A stretch of DNA of 64,000 nt, taken from NCBI GenBank assembly GCA_002070115.1, contig MWCO01000002.1, positions 1 to 64,000 on the forward strand, written 5' to 3'. The DNA is from Deltaproteobacteria bacterium ADurb.Bin207 (GTDB lineage Bacteria > Myxococcota_A > Polyangia > Polyangiales > Polyangiaceae). How positions within the stretch are numbered: position 1 is the first letter of the stretch; every line of letters starts with the position of its first letter. The notes beneath the pieces were generated by a model that did no database searches, had not been told where the DNA came from, and saw only the letters and a program-made list of their open reading frames with translations. Positions 8,508 to 16,674 of the stretch are shown here, in pieces. Position numbers and translations under genes: made by a program.

Positions 8508-9386
8508 ATGGCGCACCGTCTCTCCCCAGTTCTGCTTGTCCTCGTCACCCTGCTCGCGTGCGTTCATTGTGGGATCAATCCTGTTCCCGAACCGCCCTCC
8601 GGCGAGCCCATCGCCCCCCCTGCCATCGACAATATCACCGTCTATCCTTTCCAAATCATGACAGAAGGGAATATCAGCATCCACGCAGGCCCGAATACAG
8701 CGGAACCTGGAAGCACGCTATGGGCGATGAATATCGATGGCACCGGCCCTGCCGTGACCACCAAAGTCCACGATGATGGCTCTTTTGCCTTAGAGATTAC
8801 GGCCGGATCCGGTGATGAAGTGCGGTTGCAAGTCCGATCGGGCCAGCAGCGTTCCAAGCCGATTGATGTGATAATTCCCAGTGAAGAAGGCCCTCCAACC
8901 CTCGCCGTGAGGCCCCTGGCAGGCTGCCTTTCCCTCGAGCCGGCTTTCGAGTTGGAACTGCCGCCACCCGCGGGCTCGCAGCCGCCCTCCGCCTCGATTC
9001 TCATCAAAAATCGATGCTCTTCCGATGTGCTCTTCTCCAATATCCACCTTCGCGTCCCTTCCGAGGCTTTCGCCGTGCTGCCTTCGGAATTGACGATCGC
9101 CCCAGGAAACACCGCTGAAGTTGTCGTTCAGGTCTTCGGCGACGCTCCCCGAGAAGAAATTCTCCTGCTCGAAACCCAAGCTCCTGAGCTGGACCGTCGA
9201 CCCATCACCCTTTTCGGCCAAGGAGGCATTCATGGCCTTTTGCCCAACTGCTCCCTTGTGGGAGGCCGTTGTCTCTCAGACCCCATGGATGTCACGTTTC
9301 CGGCCAATTGTGAGGCCTTGGGAATGAAATACCTCGAAGCCACTTGCCAAGCGATGAACCTGAGCTGCTGTGGAGATGCTCCCTGA
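8508..9386 (+). CDS. Lipoprotein with C-terminal six-cysteine CLSDPMDV domain
   Basis: The start MAHRLSPVLL was chosen because it begins a lipoprotein signal ending TLLAC. The longer frame from 8379 would run through the operator sites. Residues about 45-110 look like a beta-sandwich with carboxypeptidase-regulatory-like turns (GTGPAVTTKVHDDGSF). A further beta-rich segment follows (about 120-240, with SILIKNRCSSDVLFSNI). The last 42 residues form the domain C-x6-CLSDPMDV...NC-x11-C-x6-CC, also found twice in the next gene. That gene starts 31 bp downstream, so the two are probably co-transcribed. No enzyme motif was seen, and an extracellular or periplasmic adhesive or protective role is a guess. 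Confidence 0.85.
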   Translation: MAHRLSPVLLVLVTLLACVHCGINPVPEPPSGEPIAPPAIDNITVYPFQIMTEGNISIHAGPNTAEPGSTLWAMNIDGTGPAVTTKVHDDGSFALEITAGSGDEVRLQVRSGQQRSKPIDVIIPSEEGPPTLAVRPLAGCLSLEPAFELELPPPAGSQPPSASILIKNRCSSDVLFSNIHLRVPSEAFAVLPSELTIAPGNTAEVVVQVFGDAPREEILLLETQAPELDRRPITLFGQGGIHGLLPNCSLVGGRCLSDPMDVTFPANCEALGMKYLEATCQAMNLSCCGDAP

Positions 9387-9417
9387 TTCAGCCTGTCACG
9401 AAAAAAGGATACTTGTC

Positions 9418-10149
9418 ATGAAACTAGCAACAAATTGGATGGTACTGGCCCTTTCTTTCCCCTTGTTTGCTTGCAGCGGTACGGTTTCGAACGAGGGAAC
9501 CCATAGCGCGTCAGAGAAATTATCTCGTCAGGAAGCCAAAGCCTTGGACAAGGCAGATTGGCCCACCGACTACTGCGAAGTCAACGGATGGTACGGTGAT
9601 GGGGTGTATTGCGACGACTTCTGTCCTTTGCCTGATCCGGATTGCGCGCAGTCCTGTGCCTCGCTTGGAGGCGAATGCTTGTCGGACCCCATGGACGTTG
9701 GCTTTGGCGCAAACTGTGAACAGCTCGGACGCCGCACCCTGACGGGAGCTTGTGAAGCCTTCAACCAGACCTGCTGCAGCGCCCCTTCGTCGTCGAATCC
9801 CACCTGCGAAGAGATGGGCGGCACCTGCCTGTCGGACCCCATGGACGTTGGTTTTGGCGCGAAATGCGAACAGCTCGGACGCGTGACTATGTCGGGCCGT
9901 TGCGAAGCCATCAACCAAACCTGCTGCAGCGACAAGAAAGAAAGAACGCCTGTAGAGGAGCATTGCATCAGAAATGCAGGCGATTCCTGCGAGGCGGATG
10001 CAGATTGCCAAACCGGGGGGTGTGGCGGAGAGTTATGTTACAACCCGGCGTTCGAGGGGGGGATAAGCACCTGTGATTGCGCCGAACCACAGCCACCTTT
10101 GGTCGCTGGATGCGGCTGTGTCGACGGTGTCTGTTCCTGGTATAAGTGA
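9418..10149 (+). CDS. Lipoprotein with two CLSDPMDV domains and a Cys-cluster tail
   Basis: The ATG at 9418 follows aaaaaagga and starts a signal peptide ending FPLFAC. The longer frame from 9370 overlaps the preceding gene. The mature protein has an acidic-aromatic segment CEVNGWYGDGVYCDDFC of a kind I recall from myxobacterial secreted proteins. Two six-Cys CLSDPMDV domains follow (C-x6-C-x12-C-x11-C-x6-CC). The tail, CGGELCYNP...CDCAEP...CGCVDGVCSW, resembles the bacterial eight-cysteine-cluster domain. The six-Cys spacing with a terminal CC recalls defensin-like folds, but with a longer second loop. The likely product is an exported disulfide-rich protein, second in an operon with the 8508 gene. 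Confidence 0.87.
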   Translation: MKLATNWMVLALSFPLFACSGTVSNEGTHSASEKLSRQEAKALDKADWPTDYCEVNGWYGDGVYCDDFCPLPDPDCAQSCASLGGECLSDPMDVGFGANCEQLGRRTLTGACEAFNQTCCSAPSSSNPTCEEMGGTCLSDPMDVGFGAKCEQLGRVTMSGRCEAINQTCCSDKKERTPVEEHCIRNAGDSCEADADCQTGGCGGELCYNPAFEGGISTCDCAEPQPPLVAGCGCVDGVCSWYK

Positions 10150-10451
10150 ATCAATCACTCATCTCTGTCCTTTCGTTCCCGCGAAAACACAGCCGGTCGA
10201 CGGTCTTCGCGAGTTTCGCAAAACCGTGTGAGGCGCTGGCAAAAGCGGGGGCTGCTCGCCCCTATCAGCGAAAAAAAGCGGTGGAAAACTCGTCGGTGGG
10301 AACGAGAAGCATCGAATTTCTCTGCCCCTCGAGCCTGATAAGTGTGTATCCCGATTCCACACAAGACCCCCATGGTAACCAACAAATATACCGAATTCCT
10401 CCTTTTGCCTCCTGGCGTGTTGGCGCTTTGAGGGGTGGCCGTGTTTGTCGT
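10150..10451. other. Intergenic, no gene recognised
   Basis: I see no coding frame with family-like sequence and no convincing terminator. A GGGG-N7-CCCC inverted repeat near 10248 lacks a following T run. The 3' end carries the promoter of the 10517 gene. Confidence 0.45.
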
Positions 10452-10480
10452 TTGACAAAATCAATACATTCCGTTAACAT
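10452..10480 (+). promoter_or_regulatory. Strong sigma70-type promoter
   Basis: A TTGACA box at 10452-10457 and TAACAT at 10475-10480 are separated by exactly 17 bp. The -35 is perfect and the -10 differs from TATAAT at two positions. Transcription would start near 10487, just upstream of the small AT-rich gene. Confidence 0.65.
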
Positions 10481-10516
10481 ACGAGTCTATTCGCCATGAC
10501 CAAGGATTCAGAAACG

Positions 10517-10756
10517 ATGTCTGATGACAAAATTGAACACCTGATGGCTCAGTGGGGGTTTTCCAATGTAAAGAAACCCATTCTTCCTGACGAAAGAATC
10601 CTAGCCAAAGTATTTGAACATTTTCGTGAATTATCAAAACACCCTGAAATAGCCGCAATCGTAAAACGACAAAGCGACGGAGAAATAACCCGTAAACAAA
10701 TGTGGGACGACATGAGAGCCGTAGCCAAAGAAATCGACAAAGCCAATAAGAAATAA
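10517..10756 (+). CDS. Small hypothetical protein, AT-rich gene
   Basis: The product is a 79-residue, charged, probably all-helical cytosolic protein (ERILAKVFEHFRELSKHPEIA, in part). AAGGA at 10502-10506 supports the ATG at 10517. An in-frame ATG at 10496 is the alternative, but it would lie only about 9 nt from the predicted transcription start. Base and codon use (many aaa, gaa and ata codons) differ from the GC-rich neighbours, which suggests recent acquisition. No family was recognised. The dedicated near-consensus promoter indicates that it is expressed by itself. Confidence 0.65.
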   Translation: MSDDKIEHLMAQWGFSNVKKPILPDERILAKVFEHFRELSKHPEIAAIVKRQSDGEITRKQMWDDMRAVAKEIDKANKK

Positions 10757-11160
10757 TTTGATACTGTCGAAATGATGTTCCTATCGCCGTCCTCATTATT
10801 TTATGGCGATACCGTATTTACGAAATATACGTAACCGATCGACGCCGGGGCTGGCTATTAGCATTATCATGAAAATTCGTTAAGACCATCTACGCAGCCA
10901 TCCAGTTCCGCACTCCTTACCTGATTCTTGCCTCACCATGGACTGGATTGTCGAACCTACACCTGAGTTTCAACCCGGTCTTGTCCGTGGCATGGTTGCT
11001 GGTGATGAAGGGCACTGGGGTTGTTCGAAGCAAGTCATCACGGGCCGCATCGACGTGTCTCGACATCCCCTTCGCGCCATGAATGGCCACGCAACAACCT
11101 CTGCGCATGGTGGGCCAGGTCCCCCCCATGGCACAAGCATTCTACCGTGTACGACCCGAA
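10757..11160. other. Convergent intergenic region, no gene recognised
   Basis: This stretch lies between the ends of the 10517 gene (+) and the 11161 gene (-). The first 130 bp are AT-rich like the small gene and the rest is GC-rich. Frames at 10917-11129 and 10938-11210 have no recognisable sequence and no ribosome-binding site. Confidence 0.45.
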
Positions 11161-11838
11161 TCAGAACCAGCCCACCATACCGGCGTATACACCGAAATGC
11201 AGGGCGCTGAGATCCCCATCGACACGCCCTGCATCAAATTCTCCGGTGAGCGGCAGACCTAGCGCAGGCCCGACTTCCAGTCCAAAACCTCCCGATATCC
11301 CAAACACGAACATTCCTTCCGCCTCGAACTGCAACGCGGAAGCTTCAGAGACATCACTATACTCGGGGTCCGCTTCTATCGACACATAGGTGGGACCACC
11401 ACGAAGCCAGAACCAGATCGTATCGCTCAACCCAAACGCATATCCCACGCGCGGAGCGAAGGTAACTGCGGTGTGATCCCCTTCCATGCTACTACCACCC
11501 GACTTCACCTTAACCGAAGCCGTCGAAAAGCCTACGGATCCGCCCAGAGAAAGACCGTCGATGACGAAATAGTCAAACGACGTTCGAGGGTAGATGGCAG
11601 GAACAACAGGGCTTGCCCCTGCTTGAGCACCCCACAACAAGGAGAAAACCGTTCCCTTGACATCGATATCATCGGTATACGGAATATCCGGGTCAAGCGT
11701 AATTTTATAGCTCGTTACCCCAAATAAGTGGTCCGCGCTCAGCGCCATCGCTCCTTTTTCCGCGAATTGTTGTGCCAATGCCGGGGTACCCAGGCAAGTA
11801 AGCGTGGTTAGCGAAGCTCCTATGATGAATCGGCGCAT
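11161..11838 (-). CDS. Exported beta-barrel-like outer-membrane protein
   Basis: The start MRRFIIGASL follows AGGAG (ggacaggagaattgcc) and begins a type I signal peptide ending TPALAQQ. The longer frame adds 24 residues with no signal character. The mature protein of about 205 residues alternates polar and hydrophobic residues in amphipathic strands (FDYFVIDGLSLGGSVGFST, WFWLRGGPTYVSIEAD) and ends in Trp-Phe, typical of the outer-membrane beta-signal. A barrel of about eight strands is likely, and a pore, adhesin or structural role cannot be told apart. A TTGAAC-17-TATTTT promoter lies upstream. Confidence 0.8.
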   Translation of the reverse strand: MRRFIIGASLTTLTCLGTPALAQQFAEKGAMALSADHLFGVTSYKITLDPDIPYTDDIDVKGTVFSLLWGAQAGASPVVPAIYPRTSFDYFVIDGLSLGGSVGFSTASVKVKSGGSSMEGDHTAVTFAPRVGYAFGLSDTIWFWLRGGPTYVSIEADPEYSDVSEASALQFEAEGMFVFGISGGFGLEVGPALGLPLTGEFDAGRVDGDLSALHFGVYAGMVGWF

Positions 11839-11875
11839 GGCAATTCTCCTGTCCACAACACCACCTAGCTGGACG

Positions 11876-11904
11876 AAAATACTCCTGTTGGCATCGAAGT
11901 TCAA
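11876..11904 (-). promoter_or_regulatory. Putative sigma70 promoter of the 11161-11838 gene
   Basis: On the minus strand, TTGAAC (11904-11899) and TATTTT (11881-11876) are 17 bp apart, and the -10 box ends about 37 bp upstream of the start codon. The match is moderate. Confidence 0.4.
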
Positions 11905-11920
11905 AGACAATTCAAAGTAT

Positions 11921-12241
11921 TTAAAACTCTGGATTTATTGAAAGACGTTCGACAACAGTACCATTTTCAATCGCATCAAGGATATCCTGGATATCCTCTA
12001 TGGTGACTCGACCATACATGATATGTTGCGGCTCGACCAATATCGATGGCCCCGTCGTGCAGGCATCCAAGCAGCTACAAGACACCACCCGGGCGCGTAC
12101 ACGGGCCAATCCTCGCTCCTTGAGCCCCGCCCGCAGCGCCTTGTACACCTGTTCCGACCCTCTTTCCGCACACGAGCCCTTCGGACTCCCATCCGGGCGG
12201 CGGTTCACACAAACCATCAAGTATTGGTCTCGAAGCGGCAT
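11921..12241 (-). CDS. Thioredoxin-like [2Fe-2S] ferredoxin
   Basis: This 106-residue cytosolic protein has Cys11, Cys24, Cys57 and Cys61, with an extra Cys55. The C-x12-C and C-x3-C spacings are those of thioredoxin-fold ferredoxins (Aquifex Fd, NuoE C-domain) that bind one [2Fe-2S] cluster. The context VVSCSCLDACTTGPSILVEP followed by MYGRVTIEDIQDIL is standard for the family. The electron partner is unknown. The gene ends 82 bp upstream of the start of the outer-membrane protein gene on the same strand. It is divergent from the VWA gene at 12367. No clear ribosome-binding site precedes the ATG at 12241. Confidence 0.88.
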   Translation of the reverse strand: MPLRDQYLMVCVNRRPDGSPKGSCAERGSEQVYKALRAGLKERGLARVRARVVSCSCLDACTTGPSILVEPQHIMYGRVTIEDIQDILDAIENGTVVERLSINPEF

Positions 12242-12366
12242 AAACGCTTATCTGACGGGGCCTTGCCTCGACGTCAAGCACACAATTCACATTCGAGCCC
12301 AATGAAGGAAACATGACCGTGTCAAATGTGTCACCATATCGGCTGGCAAGGCTCAGGAGGGTTCGC

Positions 12367-14247
12367 ATGCTTCGTTACAATTCGTTTCGCTGGTGGTGTG
12401 GGTGGATCGTGCAGCTATCGTGGGTAGTCTCGCTGCTCATGTTCGTCGGTTGCCGAAATAGTTCACCCAGCGACAAGAATGCCGCCGCTGCAAGCATCGA
12501 CCATCCGCCAGGACTCCCTCACCCAGAAATGGAAGCCAACCAAGTTGCTCTCGAAGAACCCGGCGGCACAAGGTCAGGCACGCCCAATGGCATTCCTCCT
12601 GCGTTACGAGGACCGCGACTCGCCAACGGCGAAAAAGGTGGTGGCCTGGGAAATCATGCGCGATCACCAGGCGCGCCACCGCTGGCTGCCCAAGAATCAT
12701 CCCCCTTCATGGCAGGACAGCCAATCACGGCCGAACCACAATTGGCCATCGACCCCAACGGCCGATTTGCCACGACGTATCGCCCCGGCGGTGGGCATCT
12801 GGCCGCCTTCGAATCAGCGGTGGCAAGGGGAATCGTCCCGGGCGCCGAACGGGAACTCGTCAGCGATGTGGGCGCGCGATATTGGACGCCGATGGACTCT
12901 CCCCGGGACCGTGCCTTGGCCCTTCGAACGGACTTCGAACGCGCCGCACTTCCGCCAAGCGGGGGGGAGACACACATGCGTCTGTCTCTTCGTTCCAGTG
13001 ATCGAGCTGCCGCCGCACGCCCTCATCTTTCCGTTCATCTCGTGCTCGATGTCAGCGGTTCGATGCGGGGAGAGCCCATGGACCAAGCCAAATCCGCGGC
13101 CAAAGCCTTGTTCGACCGGCTTGCTCCCAACGATGATTTTTCTCTCATCACGTTCTCGACCGATGCCCAGGTGCGTGTGCAAAACACACGCGTGGCAGCC
13201 GCCAAAGCGCGTGTTCACGGTGCCATCGACGAGATCGAAGCTACGGGGGGAACCAATATCAGCGAAGGACTTCGTCTGGGCTATGCACAAGCAAAAAGCG
13301 GGGGAATTCCAGCAGATGCCGTGCGGGTGGTGTTCCTCCTTTCCGACGGTCGAGCCAATTCCGGTATCACCAGCCCCCAGCGGTTGTCCCAACTTGCGCT
13401 CGAAGCTTTCCAGGACGGGATTCAAACCAGCACCTTCGGTCTCGGCACCGATTACGACGGTCCCTTGATGAGCGCCATCGCTTCCGATGGTGCCGGCGGC
13501 TATTACTACCTTCGCGACGGACAGCAAATCGCACCGGCCCTTTCCACCGAATTGGACCGACGCCTGGACCCCGCCGCTACCGCCGTGGAAATCCGCATAC
13601 GCTGGAGCCAGGGAATCGATGTGCTTCAAGTGTATGGCTCACGGCGTCTCAATGAGGCGGAAGCCGCTCGGGTGCGCGCGATCGAAGTGGCCGCGGACGA
13701 TCAAGCGGCAAAGCGTGACCGCATCAAAAAAGACCGGCAAGACGATACGCAGGGCGGGATGAGGTTTTTGATTCCTGCTTTCGCTCGCGATGACAACCAC
13801 GTGATGCTGTTCAAAATTCGTGTCCCCGCTGGTGTCGAACCACGCCAGGTGGCCCTGATCGAACTCAAATACAAAGACCGGGGAACGAAACGAAATTTCT
13901 CCGAGGAAGTGCGTGTCAACCTGCCATACGCCAACAGCGATGCCCAAAGTGCCCAATCCATCCAGCCGCAGGTCGCACGAACGGTGCAAGGATTCGCCGC
14001 GGGCGAAACCTTGATGGAAGCGGCCCGATTCGTGAGCCATGGGGACCGTCCCCGCGCCCTGGCCTTGCTCACCGAACGAGAGCAAATCCTTCGCAAGGCC
14101 GCGGAATCATTACAAGAACCTGGATTTCGACGAGATGCCGATCGGCTTGCGCGTTTTCGTTCCCATCTAGACACCAACGCCGGGGTAGGCGAATCTCTCG
14201 TGCTCGCCATGCTTCTCGAAACCGCGGGAAGGGCTCACCTTCGCTGA
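12367..14247 (+). CDS. VWA-domain lipoprotein
   Basis: The strong site caggagggttcgc before the ATG at 12367 decides the start, 54 nt inside the longest frame. The signal peptide ends LLMFVGC. A low-complexity linker is followed by a typical N-flank and a VWA domain. Its metal-ion site is complete: DVSGS at about 228-232, Thr of GGTNIS at about 295, and SDG at about 328. The C-terminal third is a beta-sandwich and helical tail (FAAGETLMEAARFVSHGD) like that of batA/YfbK-type VWA proteins. A Mg-dependent ligand-binding role in the cell envelope is likely. The next gene begins 25 bp later and encodes a membrane protein, so the two probably work together. Confidence 0.9.
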   Translation: MLRYNSFRWWCGWIVQLSWVVSLLMFVGCRNSSPSDKNAAAASIDHPPGLPHPEMEANQVALEEPGGTRSGTPNGIPPALRGPRLANGEKGGGLGNHARSPGAPPLAAQESSPFMAGQPITAEPQLAIDPNGRFATTYRPGGGHLAAFESAVARGIVPGAERELVSDVGARYWTPMDSPRDRALALRTDFERAALPPSGGETHMRLSLRSSDRAAAARPHLSVHLVLDVSGSMRGEPMDQAKSAAKALFDRLAPNDDFSLITFSTDAQVRVQNTRVAAAKARVHGAIDEIEATGGTNISEGLRLGYAQAKSGGIPADAVRVVFLLSDGRANSGITSPQRLSQLALEAFQDGIQTSTFGLGTDYDGPLMSAIASDGAGGYYYLRDGQQIAPALSTELDRRLDPAATAVEIRIRWSQGIDVLQVYGSRRLNEAEAARVRAIEVAADDQAAKRDRIKKDRQDDTQGGMRFLIPAFARDDNHVMLFKIRVPAGVEPRQVALIELKYKDRGTKRNFSEEVRVNLPYANSDAQSAQSIQPQVARTVQGFAAGETLMEAARFVSHGDRPRALALLTEREQILRKAAESLQEPGFRRDADRLARFRSHLDTNAGVGESLVLAMLLETAGRAHLR

Positions 14248-14272
14248 CACTTCCATCGTAGGCTGATACACC

Positions 14273-15127
14273 GTGCCTTCCACGACTTTTCCCATTCGCC
14301 TCGACACTCCAGCCGTTCATGTACCCATCGAACCCGGCGGCAAACTCATCCTTCGTGGCTATTTCCACTCGACCCACGATGGCTCCATCGTGGATGCCGC
14401 GACAACCACCTGGCCTTCCGGCGCACCAGGCGGCGCTAGCGTGGATGCAGCCGGGCTCATCGATTGGCAAGCTGGTGGGTTTCACCTCGTTTCGCGCGAT
14501 CCCCAAACCCACGAAGTTCAGTTGCTGGCTACCGATGGTCCTGCCCCCGCCTGCGATCTCAACCACGTCCAAGCGCCCTGCCTGCCCCTTCGCGCTCACC
14601 ATCAGGCCCTGAGCCGCCTGATGACCGTTAGCGAATGGACCTCATCGCTCAAAGGCGGCATCCAGGGGGAAGTGGTAGCGCCTCCTGTCTACGCACCGGT
14701 CACCACGATCGCCTCCACCATGAAGCCGGTGCTGATTGTCAGTGGAGTTGGGCTGCTGGTACTTGCCATGCTCCTTTTCGTGGGGTGGCAGTTTCGACGC
14801 TGGTCCCGGTCAGCTCCGGTCGAATTGCGAAGATTGGCAAAACGCGTGCGAGACAAAGCATTGCGCGCGGATCCCATTCTTTCAGGCCCTCTTGCTCCAG
14901 CCCTCGATTCGATGATCAAAGCCATCGAATCGAGCAAAGTCGATCCGGTGTCCGAAGAAGGACAACGCATCGTGAAGGTGCTGCGTCGTGTCGACGCCAC
15001 GCTCGATGAAAAGGCGGCGGAAAACAAAGCATGCGACGAGCGAAAGATGGCGGACGAATTGGTTTCGGAAGTGGAAATCGCGCTGGAAGCAGCGGGAGAA
15101 GCAGCACGTCTTGGACCGCAACGATGA
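14273..15127 (+). CDS. Single-pass membrane protein, partner of the VWA gene
   Basis: The product has 284 residues with a GTG start. The N-terminal 150 residues are beta-rich (PIEPGGKLILRGYFHSTHDG) and resemble a FHA- or Ig-like extracellular domain, without a clear family. One transmembrane segment lies at about 150-172 (VLIVSGVGLLVLAMLLFVGW), followed by a basic stop-transfer. The C-terminal 100 residues are charged helices. Without a cleavable signal peptide, the N-terminus would be outside if the protein is inserted by this segment alone. It follows the VWA lipoprotein gene closely. The function is not recognised. Confidence 0.75.
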   Translation: MPSTTFPIRLDTPAVHVPIEPGGKLILRGYFHSTHDGSIVDAATTTWPSGAPGGASVDAAGLIDWQAGGFHLVSRDPQTHEVQLLATDGPAPACDLNHVQAPCLPLRAHHQALSRLMTVSEWTSSLKGGIQGEVVAPPVYAPVTTIASTMKPVLIVSGVGLLVLAMLLFVGWQFRRWSRSAPVELRRLAKRVRDKALRADPILSGPLAPALDSMIKAIESSKVDPVSEEGQRIVKVLRRVDATLDEKAAENKACDERKMADELVSEVEIALEAAGEAARLGPQR

Positions 15128-15197
15128 CAGCCATCAAAAACGGTTATCGGAGCCGCTCCTATCATGTCCGACCCCGACGACTCCGCATGTAGTCTGA

Positions 15198-16505
15198 TCA
15201 TTGAGCCCAATAGGCTTCTTCTTTCAGACTATCCTCGCGTTCCGGCAGCCCGTGGGTCAGCCGTGGTGAACCATGGGCCAGCACTTCGAAGCTAACCCGA
15301 TTGGCGTACCGACAAACCTGCGCAAGCGACGAATAAGTCAGAAATTGAAATGTATGTTTCGATGAATTCGGCACGTTTTCGCGATGATGCCGATTGGCAG
15401 CGATGTCGTGCAACACCGCAGCCAATGCGCCATCTCCCGCTCCATTGGTGTTGGCGATCCGGTTGGGGCCACCCATGTAGGGAGCGATATACGCAAAGGC
15501 GCGCACCGGTGATTTGCAGTGTTCTCGCAGCATCGCGCGACTGAATTCATAACGGTTGAACTCGGGAATGGCGCCAGGAAGCAGGGGATAACGTGTCTGC
15601 CGTTTCGCCTTCTCATCCACGTGTCCCGCCATGTACAGCCCTTCCGGACCCGCCGTGCAAAGCACCAAATCCGTCAGATCCAAGGTGGCGTCACACGCTA
15701 GCAGTGGGTCTTCATGCCCTGTCAACGCCATCCCTTCTTCCTCGTTCATCGCCACGATGTTCACGTTGTCTCGAATGAATGCCTTCCAGTATTCCGGTCG
15801 ATCGGCAATCACGTGTTTCGTGCCCAGCGTGAGCACCACCGGAACCCGCGCTCGTTTTGCCAAAGCGATGGCCCGCAACGCGGACTCCGGCATGGGATCG
15901 GACGGTTTGCAGCGCATGAGATACGCGGTGATCAGCAATGCCGATGCATGCTCGAACGCTTGCGCAGGAATGCTTTGCGGACGAAGTTGGTTCATCGCAC
16001 CTTCGTTGATCGCGAAGGTGCGTTCATGATCGGGCGTGATCAGCGCAAAACACCGACCAATCGGACCATCCACGGGCTGCAGGTGGTCGAGATTCACGCG
16101 GCTCGAGGTATGACAAAGATACCGATACCCTGAGGTGCCCACGTGAATGCTCTCGCTCATCACCCCCAACAGGATCGAGTTATCGTCAGCAAGCACCGAG
16201 TAGTTGTGCAAGGTATTGCCCACCGTTCCCCCCGCATGCTCCTGCATGATGAGTCCGTACTCGGATAGTTCCGCGTAAATCGCCTCCGCACGACCGGCTT
16301 CCACCACCAACGAATGCCCCTTGCTCAAATCATGACGCTGTAGGAAATCGTCGGATACATGAGCCTCGATATCGACCAAAGTCTGATCGATACCCACGAC
16401 ATGCGTACGATGAGAAAACGTCTCGATCCCCGCCCGATTGAGCAAGGGATCTCGCGCTTTGACGGGGAAAAAATGGGTGTACTTGCGACGTCCGGGAAAT
16501 TTCAT
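15198..16505 (-). CDS. gsk: Inosine-guanosine kinase
   Basis: This PfkB/ribokinase-family enzyme phosphorylates inosine and guanosine to IMP and GMP with ATP for purine salvage in the cytosol. It has 435 residues against 434 for E. coli Gsk as I recall it, and it is collinear from end to end. It starts MKFPGRRKYTHFFPVKARDP and shares VVGIDQTLVDIEA, AGGTVGNTLHNYSVLADD and VDGPIGRCF. It also shares VLTLGTKHVIA, LPGAIPEFNRYEFSRAM, the anion-hole NTNGAGDGALAA, and SSLAQVCRYANRVS. Such near-identity to an enterobacterial enzyme is unusual beside myxobacterial-type genes and suggests horizontal transfer or strong conservation. Confidence 0.96.
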   Translation of the reverse strand: MKFPGRRKYTHFFPVKARDPLLNRAGIETFSHRTHVVGIDQTLVDIEAHVSDDFLQRHDLSKGHSLVVEAGRAEAIYAELSEYGLIMQEHAGGTVGNTLHNYSVLADDNSILLGVMSESIHVGTSGYRYLCHTSSRVNLDHLQPVDGPIGRCFALITPDHERTFAINEGAMNQLRPQSIPAQAFEHASALLITAYLMRCKPSDPMPESALRAIALAKRARVPVVLTLGTKHVIADRPEYWKAFIRDNVNIVAMNEEEGMALTGHEDPLLACDATLDLTDLVLCTAGPEGLYMAGHVDEKAKRQTRYPLLPGAIPEFNRYEFSRAMLREHCKSPVRAFAYIAPYMGGPNRIANTNGAGDGALAAVLHDIAANRHHRENVPNSSKHTFQFLTYSSLAQVCRYANRVSFEVLAHGSPRLTHGLPEREDSLKEEAYWAQ

Positions 16506-16674
16506 GGCGCCCTTGGCGAAAAGAAACCCGCACCCTACTGTCAGCGATCGTCGCTTTCAACCTCCGTCCCGCCTGTCGCCCTCCCAGGCACGACGAATTT
16601 AATAGAACGAAGGGGGAGAGAAAAACATACGGACGGTCTACCGCGCTTGCCTGCGAAACGAACGCTTCGCTCCG

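Noticed and set aside
7944-8684. 246-residue minus-strand frame
   Set aside because: No signal peptide, domain or repeat character. It crosses the operator sites and overlaps the well-supported lipoprotein gene at 8508.
10240-10270. GC-rich inverted repeat after the 9418 gene as a terminator
   Set aside because: The stem is only four GC pairs and no T run follows.
12814-13629. 271-residue minus-strand frame
   Set aside because: It is a shadow of the VWA gene, which has complete metal-site motifs.
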